Shown one piece after another: positions 1 to 7,753 of a stretch of DNA of 64,000 bases (position 1 is its first letter; the number at the start of each line of letters is the position of its first letter). The stretch spans positions 1 through 64,000 of the IMG/VR virus record IMGVR_UViG_3300021170_000016; one strand, 5' to 3'. This DNA is from a virus. The notes beneath the pieces are model-generated. The model did not search any database. It had not been told where the DNA came from and saw nothing but the letters and a program-made list of their open reading frames with translations. Made by a program: the position numbers and the translations under genes.

Positions 1-113
1 GCTTCAATCGTCTCGAAGACGTGGTGATCGTATCCCTTCTGGGGGAACGGGGTCGCGATGCAGTATAGCCCTTCGTCAAGCCATACTGCTCGCAAGAACT
101 CGATGGGGGTCAC
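1..113 (-). CDS. N-terminal fragment of a replication-type gene (probable primase/helicase start)
   Basis: A GTG at 113 is preceded by GGAG six bases upstream and lies just after the stop of the 634-137 gene. It opens a frame that runs off the window edge (37 codons, beginning VTPIEFLRAVWLDEG). The opening pattern resembles the N-terminus of DUF927-type phage/plasmid primase-helicases. The gene cut at the right edge ends with a C-terminal region of the same kind and strand, so both pieces may be one gene interrupted by the linearisation point. The reading frame and RBS are seen; the family and the joining are inference. Confidence 0.5.
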   Translation of the reverse strand, partial: MTPIEFLRAVWLDEGLYCIATPFPQKGYDHHVFETIE

Positions 114-136
114 AGCGCGCTCCGACTGTGCGGAGA

Positions 137-634
137 TCAGCGCGCGTTCAGAACCGGGGCTTCGTGTTCCATCTGGATGCCTTCGACCCACGCCTCGTCG
201 GAGATGGTGGGCGCGTCGGCGACCTTCTCAGCGAATCGCTTCGTGGCCTCCGCCTGCGCCGGGCTCGCGTCGTGTCGCCGATCCGTCTCATCCGCGGCGT
301 CCGCTTCACGCTCGCGCTCGACCACCATAGCCTTGAACAGGATCGCATAGACGATCAGGTCGTCGGCCCGGCCTGAGATCGACTCCATGCGCTGGCGCGT
401 CTTGCCTTCGCGGAGATCGACAATGTATTGCTGGATGGCATCCCAATGCTTGCCGGCGTAGACCGCCCAGACTGTTTCCATTGGAAGCTTGAGAGCAGCG
501 CCGTTGCGGCGGAAGTTGTTGAGCCGGTCGTCGTCTCCGGCGTATTCGCCACCCTTGAGCTTGCTCAGACGGTGGATGTTGTCGACGGTCTCGTTGATGA
601 GGATATTGAAATCTGCGTGGGAGAACTGGGGCAT
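137..634 (-). CDS. MazG/Nmad1-like small phage protein
   Basis: 165 residues. Residues about 20-125 carry KGGEYAGDDDRLNNFRRN, then VYAGKHWDAI and a C-terminal GRADDLIVYAILFKAMVVE helix. This order (KG-EY, dR-NF, KH, R-DL-Y-LL) is typical of small phage proteins related to nucleotide pyrophosphohydrolase-like or nucleotide-modification-associated folds. A role in dNTP pool or base-modification metabolism is inferred from family resemblance only. The start has GAGG about six bases upstream. It lies downstream of the candidate ssDNA-binding gene and upstream of the edge gene. Confidence 0.6.
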   Translation of the reverse strand: MPQFSHADFNILINETVDNIHRLSKLKGGEYAGDDDRLNNFRRNGAALKLPMETVWAVYAGKHWDAIQQYIVDLREGKTRQRMESISGRADDLIVYAILFKAMVVEREREADAADETDRRHDASPAQAEATKRFAEKVADAPTISDEAWVEGIQMEHEAPVLNAR

Positions 635-651
635 TGCAACCTCGGAGGTAT

Positions 652-676
652 GGGGCCCGCCCGCTAGGCAGGCCCC
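652..676. other. intergenic GC-rich hairpin
   Basis: GGGGCC and GGCCCC flank a 13-base centre that can pair further (GCC/GGC). It sits in the gap between the genes starting at 1935 and 634. No T-run follows on either strand, so it is more likely an mRNA stem or processing site than an intrinsic terminator. Confidence 0.4.
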
Positions 677-717
677 GGGGTTATCCTCTATTCTTCAGTG
701 CGATGCAAGCCCGCGGC

Positions 718-1935
718 TTACTCGCCCCACGCGCCCAGGAGCTTGTCAAGCCCAGGGGGAGCCCCGGTCGCCGCATCGGCCGTCGCAGGCTTCGTTGTCG
801 CAGGTGCGGCAGCGGGAGTCGCCTTTACCTTGGGCGCTCCAGCCTTCGCGTCTGCGACGGGCTGTGTAGGGGCCGCAGCGGCGCTCCCAGGCAGCACCGG
901 CTCGCCATCGTCATCATCCTCCGCGGCCTTCGCAGCAGCGGCGGCAGCGGCAGCCGCAGCCTCAGCGGCAGCCTTCGCCTCGGCGACCTTCTTGGCTTTC
1001 GCCTCGGCCTTGGCGGCAGCATCCGCAGCGAGCTTGGCGGCGACCTCCTGGGCGACCTTGGCGGCAGCCTCAGCCTCCGTCGTCTTGGGCGGCGTCACGT
1101 CCTTGGCGGCAGCCGCGGCGGCGTTGTCCTCAGGGCCGGACAGCTCGGCCACACGCACGCCGTCGCGCCCGTTAGGCGTCCAGGTGGAGCTGATGAGCTG
1201 CTTGACCTTGTCGCTCTGGATGATCGGAATCAGCTTCTCGATCTGCTCGTCGTTGAGGAACACGTCGCGCTGGAAGAGGAGCTTCGGATACTCCGCGTCC
1301 TTATCGAACGTGAGCTTGGTCACGAGCAACGCGGTGTGATCCACCTGATGCGCGCGAAGGTAGTCGGTGTAGTTCTTGAACGCGAACTTGCAGGCCTCGT
1401 CGTTCGCGGGGTTCTTCCCATCCCACACGCTGGTGATCGGCAGCTTCACGCGCAGCGGCTCGAAGGTGAAGTCGGACGCGGGGATGACGGCGATCATCTG
1501 GTGCTGACCACACGCGACGCCTTCCTTGTTGCGCGTCGAGGGGCGTGAGCCCTTGGCCGACATCGGGCACGCCGCGCACGACGCCGCGCAAGGCTTCTTG
1601 ACGTTCTTCGACGGCGTGACGCTGTCGTCGCTCCAGCAGTCCGGCATCGTCGCCTTGGACGGATCATATGCGCCGGCGTAGTAGGATCGCCCTCGTGTCT
1701 GGGCGGCATCGAGAATGATGACCTTGAGTGACTTCACCGGCTCCAGCTCGCCGTCGGCGTCCCTCTTCTGGATGACGGTCTTCTCGCCGTTGAGAATGAC
1801 GGTGAAGTTCTTGCCTTCGATGGAGAGCGACGGCGTCGTCTCCTTATCCTGGATGTTCTTGTTCTCTTGGAAGAACGTAGCGAACTTCGTAGAGAGCGCC
1901 GGCCGATCGGCGAAGGTAGTCAGCTCCTGACCCAT
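718..1935 (-). CDS. candidate ssDNA-binding protein with Cys cluster and acidic/Ala-rich tail
   Basis: 405 residues. The N-terminal ~260 residues look globular. A cysteine-rich stretch (residues ~100-145: CWSDD, CAASCAACP, CGQHQ) could bind zinc. From ~280 on it is low-complexity Ala/Lys/Glu, with the acidic run EDDDDGEP near residue 340, then a Pro/Ala linker. A zinc-binding core plus a flexible acidic tail, next to helicase, nuclease and polymerase genes, fits a phage single-stranded DNA-binding protein, but I see no signature that proves it. GGAG lies seven bases before the ATG, which overlaps the previous stop (TAATG), indicating coupling. Confidence 0.5.
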   Translation of the reverse strand: MGQELTTFADRPALSTKFATFFQENKNIQDKETTPSLSIEGKNFTVILNGEKTVIQKRDADGELEPVKSLKVIILDAAQTRGRSYYAGAYDPSKATMPDCWSDDSVTPSKNVKKPCAASCAACPMSAKGSRPSTRNKEGVACGQHQMIAVIPASDFTFEPLRVKLPITSVWDGKNPANDEACKFAFKNYTDYLRAHQVDHTALLVTKLTFDKDAEYPKLLFQRDVFLNDEQIEKLIPIIQSDKVKQLISSTWTPNGRDGVRVAELSGPEDNAAAAAAKDVTPPKTTEAEAAAKVAQEVAAKLAADAAAKAEAKAKKVAEAKAAAEAAAAAAAAAAKAAEDDDDGEPVLPGSAAAAPTQPVADAKAGAPKVKATPAAAPATTKPATADAATGAPPGLDKLLGAWGE

Positions 1936-2471
1936 TACTCGTCTCCTTTGGCTGCGTCACGCATCTCTTGCTCGAAGCGTGACGTCTTGTCTGTCGCGGT
2001 TCGCACCCGGACCACATACTTCTTCTCGACGCGGATGCCGGGTGGCAACGATACCGGGTCGTCCTTATGCTCCTCCATATACGCAGCGACCTCTCGGGCC
2101 GTGATGCGCTTGTGGAGAAACTGAAAGGCTTTGTTCTCACTAATCCAATTATAGAACGTCGTCCAGTCCTCCGCAGCCGGCAGGACCTCCAGCTCCCGAT
2201 AGACGGTGCCATGCGCGGACTTGGCGTTCGTAAGACCAGTGGTGGTGAGGAGGTCGCCCATCACGCCTTCGAGCCGCTCCATCTCCGTCTTGAAGACCTT
2301 GTCGTCTTCCGCGGCGGCGGCGGCGCGCTTCGCCCTGGCGCGCTTCACGTAGAGATATCGTTCGGTCAGCTCGTCGAATTTATTCGTTTCCACAGATTGC
2401 TCCTTGAGCCATGTGTCAAAGTCATGTTTAATCCAAATACCTTTAATGTCAAGCAGCCACAGCTCAGCCAT
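1935..2471 (-). CDS. hypothetical replication-cluster protein with C-terminal FEQEMRDA motif
   Basis: 178 residues, hydrophilic and helical in the first two thirds. It ends in a conserved-looking block (YVVRVRT) followed by RFEQEMRDAAKGDE. The last segment is one instance of a short motif found in several small proteins of this arm. It overlaps the helicase gene by 8 bases and the next gene by 3, so it sits inside the replication operon. I cannot assign a function; an accessory to the neighbouring ssDNA-binding candidate or helicase is possible. Confidence 0.7.
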   Translation of the reverse strand: MAELWLLDIKGIWIKHDFDTWLKEQSVETNKFDELTERYLYVKRARAKRAAAAAEDDKVFKTEMERLEGVMGDLLTTTGLTNAKSAHGTVYRELEVLPAAEDWTTFYNWISENKAFQFLHKRITAREVAAYMEEHKDDPVSLPPGIRVEKKYVVRVRTATDKTSRFEQEMRDAAKGDE

Positions 2472-4017
2472 CGGCTACCTTTCGATACAGGTCCATGATG
2501 GCCTGCTGACCAGCCGCGTCGTCATCGAGCACCTTGTAGAGTTCCCACTCCAGCGGGTGCGCGGCGATGCGAGCGATGGTCATCTTGTTCTTCTGGCCTG
2601 CGCGGTTGAAGCGCTCGATCACCTGGGAGTAATCCTCATTGCCGTAGATCGGCGCGTAGTTGATCAGGAGATCGGCCTCGGTGAGGTTGAGGCCGTGGGC
2701 CATGACCTTGGGATGCGCGAGGAGAATGTGGGGGTCGGGCTCGGTCTTGAACGCTGTGAATATCTTCTTGCGGTTGGTCGGTGAGACGTCGCCGTTGACG
2801 ACGCCCACGGTGTAGTCGTCCTTCTTGAGCTTGGCCTCCAGGTCTCGAATGATCCCCTTGAACGGGACGATGATGATGACCTTGGCCTTGGCACTCTCGA
2901 TGATCTCCACAAGCGTGTTGTAGCGCGGCTGGTAGTTGATGGTGAAATACTCGCCGGTCGTCGGGTTCTTGATGCACCCGCAGAGTATCTGGCGAAGCTT
3001 GATGATCTTGTCGGCCGCATTCACAGCCGTGACTTGGTGCGCGGCGATCTCTGTCGCCATCTCGTTTTTCATCTCTTTGAACTTGTGCGCCTGCTCCGTC
3101 GACATCTTCGTCTGGAACTTGATGGTGGTCACAGGCGGTAGCGTGATGCAGTCCTTCTTCTCGAAGCGGATCGCCGGCTGCATCGCCGCGTAGACGATCT
3201 TCATGGCGTTGGGCTTACGCACCCACTTGTATTGGTTGATTGGTATCTCGACCTCGCGCCGCCACGTCCCTTTGAACTGGGAGACCGCGTTGGGGTTGAT
3301 GATCCTGATCTGCGACCACGCGTCGGAGGGGAGCTTGGGGCAGGGGCCGCCCGTCAGCCACCACACGCGCTGATCCTTCCGGATCATGCTTTTGAGCGCC
3401 TTGTAGAGATCGGTGCCGGGCTCGCGGAACTTCGAGCCCTCGTCCACGATGACGAGGTTGATGTCCTTCCGATCGTGGACGCCGTGCCACACCTCCTTCG
3501 AGACGACGCCGTCGTGGTTGAAGATGAAGAAGTCCACGTTGGCGGCCATCGCCTTGGCGCGCTTCGCGGCCGAGCCGTGTGCCTCCACCCAGGTGCGGTG
3601 GTAGACAGTGTCAAATATCTCCTGCTCCCACACCGGCTCCAGCGTGCTTAGGGTGGAGATGATCGCGGCGCGCTGGATGACTCCATCGAGCATGAGCTTG
3701 TCGGCCGCCCACAGCGCCGGCTTGGTCTTCATCGTGCCCGGCTCGCTGAGGTTGAAGCAGCGTGGGTGGAGGCGGAGGAAGTTGAACATCTCCAGCTGGT
3801 GAGCGAACGGCGTGGCCCGGCCGGGGAACTCGTAGTCCATCGGCATCGGTGCTTCGATGCCTAGGTTCCGCAGCACGCGCACGTTGTCGATCGAGAACTT
3901 CACCGCGACGTTGAACTGCGGGTGGTCGATCGTCCTACTCTGCGGGATGCATGCGCGTAGCATGAACGGGTCAACTACGCGCAGCACCAGCGAGTTCGTG
4001 GCGGCGTGAACATACAT
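2464..4017 (-). CDS. superfamily 2 (SNF2-like) DNA helicase
   Basis: 517 residues. Motif I is SEPGTMKT (~91-98), a variant lacking the usual GKT. Motif Ia is IISTLSTLEPVW, motif II VDEGSKFREP (~191-200), motif III LTGGP. The C-terminal RecA-like lobe has IIIVPFKG (motif IV), the LNLTEADLLINY region (V) and QVIERFNRAGQ (VI, ~470). This is the layout of short SNF2/DEAD-type phage helicases, used in replication or recombination. The Met in place of Gly before the catalytic Lys is unusual but the Lys-Thr pair is intact. A VRR-NUC nuclease gene lies immediately upstream. Confidence 0.85.
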   Translation of the reverse strand: MYVHAATNSLVLRVVDPFMLRACIPQSRTIDHPQFNVAVKFSIDNVRVLRNLGIEAPMPMDYEFPGRATPFAHQLEMFNFLRLHPRCFNLSEPGTMKTKPALWAADKLMLDGVIQRAAIISTLSTLEPVWEQEIFDTVYHRTWVEAHGSAAKRAKAMAANVDFFIFNHDGVVSKEVWHGVHDRKDINLVIVDEGSKFREPGTDLYKALKSMIRKDQRVWWLTGGPCPKLPSDAWSQIRIINPNAVSQFKGTWRREVEIPINQYKWVRKPNAMKIVYAAMQPAIRFEKKDCITLPPVTTIKFQTKMSTEQAHKFKEMKNEMATEIAAHQVTAVNAADKIIKLRQILCGCIKNPTTGEYFTINYQPRYNTLVEIIESAKAKVIIIVPFKGIIRDLEAKLKKDDYTVGVVNGDVSPTNRKKIFTAFKTEPDPHILLAHPKVMAHGLNLTEADLLINYAPIYGNEDYSQVIERFNRAGQKNKMTIARIAAHPLEWELYKVLDDDAAGQQAIMDLYRKVADG

Positions 4018-4020
4018 CGT

Positions 4021-4473
4021 TCAGTGCTTCGGCATCGCCGCGGCCATCTTCCCCATCGTCGCGAACGGGGCGAAGGGCTCCATCATCTTGAGATGACACT
4101 GCACGAACTCTTCGCCCTTCGCCATGTCGTAGTCGGCGAGCGTGCCACCCTTCTGAAGCACAGCCTGCACCTCGTCGAACAGCACGAGGAAGCGCTCGAA
4201 GTCTTCCAGGTTGTCGTTGTTGACGACGAAGGCGAGATGCTCCGCCTGATGGATCATCGTGAGGAACGCCTTCTGCATCTCCGTCGGCTTCTCCGCGGCG
4301 GTCTTCTTGAACTCGACCACCATAAAGACGCCGGGCTTGACGGCGTGGAGATCGCTGATCCCGTTCTTGCCGAACTGGTTGGCGGGCGGCATCCAGTGAA
4401 ACCAGCCGTGCTTGTCCAGCAACGCCTTGGCCTTGCGCTTCACGTCCTTCTCGACGAGGTGTGCTTTCGTCAT
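4021..4473 (-). CDS. VRR-NUC domain nuclease
   Basis: 150 residues from the ATG at 4473, chosen because AGGAG lies about 10 bases upstream and the ATG overlaps the previous stop (ATGA). A longer reading from 4503 would run into the neighbour. The restriction-endonuclease-like core is seen as GISDLHAVKPG (catalytic Asp41) followed by VVEFKK (Glu54, Lys56), a PD-(D/E)xK arrangement typical of small phage VRR-NUC proteins. It probably acts on branched or flap DNA with the SF2 helicase encoded next. The C-terminal ~80 residues are helical and unassigned. Confidence 0.8.
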   Translation of the reverse strand: MTKAHLVEKDVKRKAKALLDKHGWFHWMPPANQFGKNGISDLHAVKPGVFMVVEFKKTAAEKPTEMQKAFLTMIHQAEHLAFVVNNDNLEDFERFLVLFDEVQAVLQKGGTLADYDMAKGEEFVQCHLKMMEPFAPFATMGKMAAAMPKH

Positions 4474-4685
4474 AGACTTCCCACTCCTGCTTGGTTTCGG
4501 CACTCGATCGTGCCTTCGAGCCGTTTCACTCTCGCCTCAGCGTCGCGAGCGCGCTGAAGGTATTGGTTGTTGGCGGCGAGCAGCTCATCGATGCGTGCGT
4601 CCTTCTGCGCGATCGTCTGCTGCAGCTCACATATCTTGGTCTCGCGCAGACGCATCGTCGCGTCGACGTCGTAGTCTTCATTCAT
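4470..4685 (-). CDS. small coiled-coil protein
   Basis: 71 residues, strongly helical with heptad-like Leu/Ile/Ala spacing (ELQQTIAQKDARIDELL, then a second helix ARDAEARVKRLE). Its stop overlaps the nuclease start (ATGA) and its start overlaps the upstream gene by 8 bases, so it is a tightly coupled cistron. Function unknown; a dimerising adaptor is plausible from shape only. Confidence 0.6.
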   Translation of the reverse strand: MNEDYDVDATMRLRETKICELQQTIAQKDARIDELLAANNQYLQRARDAEARVKRLEGTIECRNQAGVGSL

Positions 4686-4914
4686 TGGGGTCTCCTAGAT
4701 GCACGCCGCGGTCCTTGGCCCAGCGCTCGAAGACCGCGAGGGCGAAGTCCTTGTCGCTGAGAATCTGACCGTCGGTCGACCGCACGAAGCGGTTGACGAT
4801 GTCGAAGAGCCGAGCGCGCTGGAAGTAGATCGCCTCCAGCTCCGTTTCGTAGTTCCGACGCTTCTCGTTCGTCGGCGAGCGTTGCAGCTCGGCGCGGATT
4901 TCGCCTTCAGTCAT
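4678..4914 (-). CDS. hypothetical protein
   Basis: 78 residues beginning MTEGEIRAEL. The ATG at 4914 is preferred over the upstream GTG at 4935 because AGGA lies eight bases before it. It overlaps the end of the preceding gene by 8 bases. Predicted mostly helical and charged (YETELEAIYFQRARLFDIVNRF). No family recognised. Confidence 0.6.
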   Translation of the reverse strand: MTEGEIRAELQRSPTNEKRRNYETELEAIYFQRARLFDIVNRFVRSTDGQILSDKDFALAVFERWAKDRGVHLGDPNE

Positions 4915-5194
4915 CGCGCTCATCCTGTCTGACACGAGGGGCCTTCACTGGGGGTGGATCGGGCGGCATGTCCTTGCGCCGGGCCACGAGCGCGGCGTAG
5001 GCCAGCCGCACATGGTCGATGCGCCCGCCCGCGATGGGGAACTGACGCACCATCACCGCGAGGTCCGCGTCGTTGGGCGAGTAGGGTAGGAGCATGAACC
5101 CATACTTGCGGAGCTGCCGGAGGAACTCGTCGGGTTCGAGACCGCCGACAGGATACTCGCCGAGGTCAGTGACGAGGTTGTGGAAGTCGCTCAT
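4907..5194 (-). CDS. hypothetical protein
   Basis: 95 residues, mixed alpha/beta, Pro-rich near the C-terminus (PPDPPPVKAPR). It overlaps the preceding small membrane-protein gene by 4 bases (ATGA) and the next gene by 8. It is part of the unbroken string of coupled small cistrons between the RecB-like nuclease and the helicase. No family recognised. Confidence 0.6.
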   Translation of the reverse strand: MSDFHNLVTDLGEYPVGGLEPDEFLRQLRKYGFMLLPYSPNDADLAVMVRQFPIAGGRIDHVRLAYAALVARRKDMPPDPPPVKAPRVRQDERDD

Positions 5195-5313
5195 GGCCGG
5201 TGATCTCCATGGAGTATCTTGTTCATCTGCGCGATGTCGCCGCGGATCGCATCAAGGTCCATTGCGATGATGAAAGTCAAGATGATCATCACAAGGCGGA
5301 ACACGAGCTTCAT
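5191..5313 (-). CDS. 40-residue single-span membrane protein
   Basis: Begins MKLVFRLVMIILTFIIAMDL at 5313, so residues ~3-19 form one transmembrane helix, followed by a short polar tail. The start is set by AAGGAG about eight bases upstream and by overlap with the stop of the nuclease gene (TGATG). A longer open frame from 5457 has no RBS and is out of frame within the nuclease gene. Function unknown. Confidence 0.6.
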   Translation of the reverse strand: MKLVFRLVMIILTFIIAMDLDAIRGDIAQMNKILHGDHRP

Positions 5314-6008
5314 CAGCGCTTCTCCTTCTTCGGCTTCCAGTGCTTGCAGTCGGTGACTGGGCACCAGCCATAGCAGAGACCGCTGGGCTTCGGCGGCCAC
5401 GTGTCGGTGTCGTAGGCGGTCTTCAGGTTGGTGAGAGACGGGATGAACTGCGCCCACAACTGAGGTATCTCCGCACGGCCATAGACGTAGCGCTCGACAG
5501 CCTTCTCATAGTCGCTCTCTTGCGTCCAGTAGAAGAAGGCGTCGACCACATTGATATCGGGATACATCGCGAATGTCCAGAGCGCGTTCTGCACGAGCTG
5601 CCCTGGCTTCGGCTTCCGCTTGCCGGTCTTGTAGTCCACGATGCGCGCACGCTGCGCGAGATACTCGACCTTGGTGTAGTCGATGACGCCGCGCCACCAC
5701 ACCCGGTCGCTGAAGTAGTCGGACACCGGCCTGAGCTGCTTGTCGAGCGCGACCTTCTGCTCGGTGAAGAAGAAGCCATCCCACGCCTCCATGCGCTGCA
5801 TGAACTTCTCGTGGTGGCTCAGCTCCTGCGGCAGCTCGATCCTGGTCCCCTGGCGATCCTCGAACGCCTTGTGGACATAGCGGCCCCACTTCGCTTCCTC
5901 GGAGTCAGCCTCGAACGGAAAGCGCTTGAGATTGCGCACCTCGTTGAACTGCTTGAGGCACTGGTCCGCCTGTTCGAGACCGGTGAAGCTCCAGGGCTTG
6001 GCTTTCAT
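5313..6008 (-). CDS. Cas4/RecB-like PD-(D/E)xK nuclease with a four-Cys Fe-S signature
   Basis: 231 residues. The nuclease core is TEQKV (Glu83), RGVIDY (Asp110) and IVDYKTGK (Asp125, Lys127), followed by a QxxxY-like helix (GQLVQNALWTFAMY). One Cys near the N-terminus (Cys17) and three at the C-terminus (Cys212, Cys216, Cys221) match the split cluster that holds a 4Fe-4S centre in Cas4, AddB and related 5'-3' exonucleases. The expected role is DNA end resection in replication or recombination. Motifs are seen; the cluster is inferred from spacing. There are no cas genes nearby. Confidence 0.85.
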   Translation of the reverse strand: MKAKPWSFTGLEQADQCLKQFNEVRNLKRFPFEADSEEAKWGRYVHKAFEDRQGTRIELPQELSHHEKFMQRMEAWDGFFFTEQKVALDKQLRPVSDYFSDRVWWRGVIDYTKVEYLAQRARIVDYKTGKRKPKPGQLVQNALWTFAMYPDINVVDAFFYWTQESDYEKAVERYVYGRAEIPQLWAQFIPSLTNLKTAYDTDTWPPKPSGLCYGWCPVTDCKHWKPKKEKR

Positions 6009-6247
6009 TCGTCCCTCTCAGCAAGTCTTGACAGACGATACTTCACCACGTGTGGTTTGACACGAAGCTTCTTCGCGATCTTTGCAATCCCACCAGGGCA
6101 TCCACTATCCTTGCGCGGACGTCCTGTCGAGCCGTGATACTTAAGACGTAGCTCAATGAGCTTCTCGTCGCTGATGGGGAAGGGTGTCCGCGGATATGCT
6201 CGGCGGAAGCCCTTCCCCCTTTCGAAGAATGCGACGGGCGGGGCCAT
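6005..6247 (-). CDS. small helix-turn-helix-like protein
   Basis: 80 residues beginning MAPPVAFFERGKG; the ATG at 6247 overlaps the stop of the exonuclease gene (TGATG). The C-terminal part (GGIAKIAKKLRVKPHVVKY) reads as a helix-turn-helix followed by a basic helix, so a DNA-binding or regulatory role is plausible. Its stop overlaps the nuclease start by 4 bases. Cognate site unknown. Confidence 0.6.
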   Translation of the reverse strand: MAPPVAFFERGKGFRRAYPRTPFPISDEKLIELRLKYHGSTGRPRKDSGCPGGIAKIAKKLRVKPHVVKYRLSRLAERDE

Positions 6248-6804
6248 CAGAGGTTGATGAGCCCAAGGTGTTTGACGATGCCTTGCATCCACCACGCCTG
6301 CGCCAGGGCGTCGTCGAGCGCGGTGTGACCGGTGCCAACGTCAGTCGACTTGATACTCGGCGCGAGCGCCTTGAGCGTGCGGAAGCAGCGGTCGGCCTTG
6401 TATCTCCACGGACGCTCCTGGCCGACGCGACCGTAGGCGTTGGAGACCACCACGTTGTCGAACGTTGCGCCGTTGCCCCACACCGGCACGAAGCTGTCGG
6501 AGCCGTAGAACTCGGTGAGACCGAAGAGGGCGTTGACGAGATCGACCTCCTCCATCGCGCGGATGGCGTCGCGCGCCGCGGCGCGATCTGGGTGCATCCA
6601 CCACCCGACGGTGTCGACATCCATCTGCATACCGTAGCGGGTGCCTGCGCCCTCGACACGGACGTGGAAGCGCTCGGTCGTCTCCATCAACTCTTCAATG
6701 GTCGCTGGACAGTAGAACGGGTCGAACTTCACTGCCCCGATCGAGAGGATAGCCGCGAAGCTACCCTTGCCGAGGGTCTCGATATCGAGCATCATATGTT
6801 TCAT
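6247..6804 (-). CDS. DnaQ-superfamily 3'-5' exonuclease (Rv2179c-like)
   Basis: 185 residues. DEDDh motifs: MMLDIETLG (Asp7, Glu9), WGNGATFDN (second Asp) and HTALDDALAQ (His and last Asp). The layout matches short single-domain Rv2179c-like phage exonucleases. Since the polymerase has its own N-terminal exonuclease domain, this one may act in repair, RNA turnover or host DNA degradation. AAGGAG lies just before the ATG at 6804. A long hairpin precedes the gene. Confidence 0.85.
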   Translation of the reverse strand: MKHMMLDIETLGKGSFAAILSIGAVKFDPFYCPATIEELMETTERFHVRVEGAGTRYGMQMDVDTVGWWMHPDRAAARDAIRAMEEVDLVNALFGLTEFYGSDSFVPVWGNGATFDNVVVSNAYGRVGQERPWRYKADRCFRTLKALAPSIKSTDVGTGHTALDDALAQAWWMQGIVKHLGLINL

Positions 6805-6824
6805 GGTATCTCCTTGTTGGTAAG

Positions 6825-6873
6825 CCCCAGGGCTCCGGCGTGCTCACGCGCGTATCGCCGACAGGCCCTGGGG
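6825..6873. other. long nested hairpin in the leader of the exonuclease gene
   Basis: CCCCAGGGC (6825-6833) pairs perfectly with GCCCTGGGG (6865-6873), and inside it CGGCG pairs with CGCCG. It fills the gap between the genes starting at 7248 and 6804. No T-run follows on the minus strand, so it may be a processing or attenuating leader rather than a terminator. Confidence 0.5.
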
Positions 6874-6897
6874 TCACTCCGGTAGCGAGCCGGAAGC

Positions 6898-7248
6898 TCA
6901 GTAGTTCGCCTTGATGCCGCTGATGTGCGCGGCGAGATCGGTGTCGTGACGGACCTTCGCGTCGTAGCCGACGCCTCCACCGGTCGACGCGACCGGGTTG
7001 TCGCAGACGTCGATCACGAACTTCATCGCCATCGCCGCCAGCTGGATCGCCTCCTTGCGACGACGACGCAGACAGTCGTGGTCCTTCGTGGGGTTGATCT
7101 TGATTTCGTCCCACAGCTCGTCGAACTCCTCGCGGATGACCGAGGCTCCTTCGTGGACGCCGCGCATGGGGCCATGCAGGTGCGTCGATCGTTCCAGCTC
7201 GCGCGACACCTCATTGGCGACGCCGAGTATCAGCAGAGTGCTAGTCAT
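6898..7248 (-). CDS. MazG-like/phosphoribosyl-ATP pyrophosphatase-like protein
   Basis: 116 residues. Helix 1 carries IREEFDELWDEIK (EExxE-like) and helix 2 KEAIQLAAMAMKFVID, the two-helix metal-binding arrangement of MazG-type nucleotide pyrophosphohydrolases, though the second acidic motif is weak. A role in dNTP pool control would fit the replication cluster. The start overlaps the preceding gene by 8 bases. Confidence 0.55.
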   Translation of the reverse strand: MTSTLLILGVANEVSRELERSTHLHGPMRGVHEGASVIREEFDELWDEIKINPTKDHDCLRRRRKEAIQLAAMAMKFVIDVCDNPVASTGGGVGYDAKVRHDTDLAAHISGIKANY

Positions 7249-7471
7249 GTGTGATCCATAGAATGGCGGCCAGCGTAGCTGAGAACGCCCAGAATGGCCA
7301 GAACCATTTGTCGATCAAGCGACGCCGTCTAGCCTTGCGCGCCGCACGACGGAGGCGAGCGAGCGCCTCCATCTCTCTGAGACGCTGACCGATCTCACGG
7401 TCAGCCAGCCACCGCGGATCGCCGCGGTTGACGCGGAGATGCAACCCCGCGATTTCGGGGAAGTCGCTCAT
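7241..7471 (-). CDS. small membrane protein
   Basis: 76 residues: a polar N-terminal half, a very basic patch (RRAARKARRRRLIDK), then one transmembrane helix (FWPFWAFSATLAAILWI). The positive patch before the span predicts the C-terminus outside the cytoplasm. It overlaps neighbours on both sides (4 and 8 bases). Function unknown. Confidence 0.6.
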   Translation of the reverse strand: MSDFPEIAGLHLRVNRGDPRWLADREIGQRLREMEALARLRRAARKARRRRLIDKWFWPFWAFSATLAAILWITHD

Positions 7472-7710
7472 AGGCTGCGTGCGCGACCAGCGATGATACG
7501 CTGCGAGACGGCGATGTCCTGAAGCGCTTCCGAGATGCGATGGATCGAGCTGATCACCTGCTCGCCGACAAGGAGCGCTTGGACTTGCAGATCGCTGTTG
7601 ATGCGATCGGCCTCATCGCGGAGACGACGGTGCTCGCCGTGGTCGCTCGCGCCGTGCATCGCGTGCTGGGTGGTCTCCATCTCACGCAGTAGGCTTCGTA
7701 TCTTTTCCAC
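7468..7710 (-). CDS. small helical protein downstream of palindrome copy 1
   Basis: 80 residues with a GTG start at 7710 (AGGAG six bases upstream). Helical and charged, with His-rich MHGASDHGEHRR. The 19-bp GANTC/GATC palindrome lies 20 bases upstream, so this may be the first gene of a subtranscript. No family recognised. Confidence 0.6.
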   Translation of the reverse strand: MEKIRSLLREMETTQHAMHGASDHGEHRRLRDEADRINSDLQVQALLVGEQVISSIHRISEALQDIAVSQRIIAGRARSL

Positions 7711-7729
7711 TCACTTCTCCTCTATGTTT

Positions 7730-7748
7730 GAGTCAATGATCTTGACTC
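7730..7748. repeat. GANTC-GATC-GANTC palindrome, copy 1
   Basis: GAGTCAATGATCTTGACTC. 7-bp arms GAGTCAA/TTGACTC around a 5-base centre holding GATC. It lies in the 43-base gap between the genes ending at 7754 and starting at 7710. Each arm is a GANTC site. Confidence 0.85.
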
Positions 7749-7753
7749 GGTTG

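Noticed and set aside
7730-7748. Palindromes as intrinsic terminators
   Set aside because: Stems are only 7 bp, AT-rich, with no T-run on either side.
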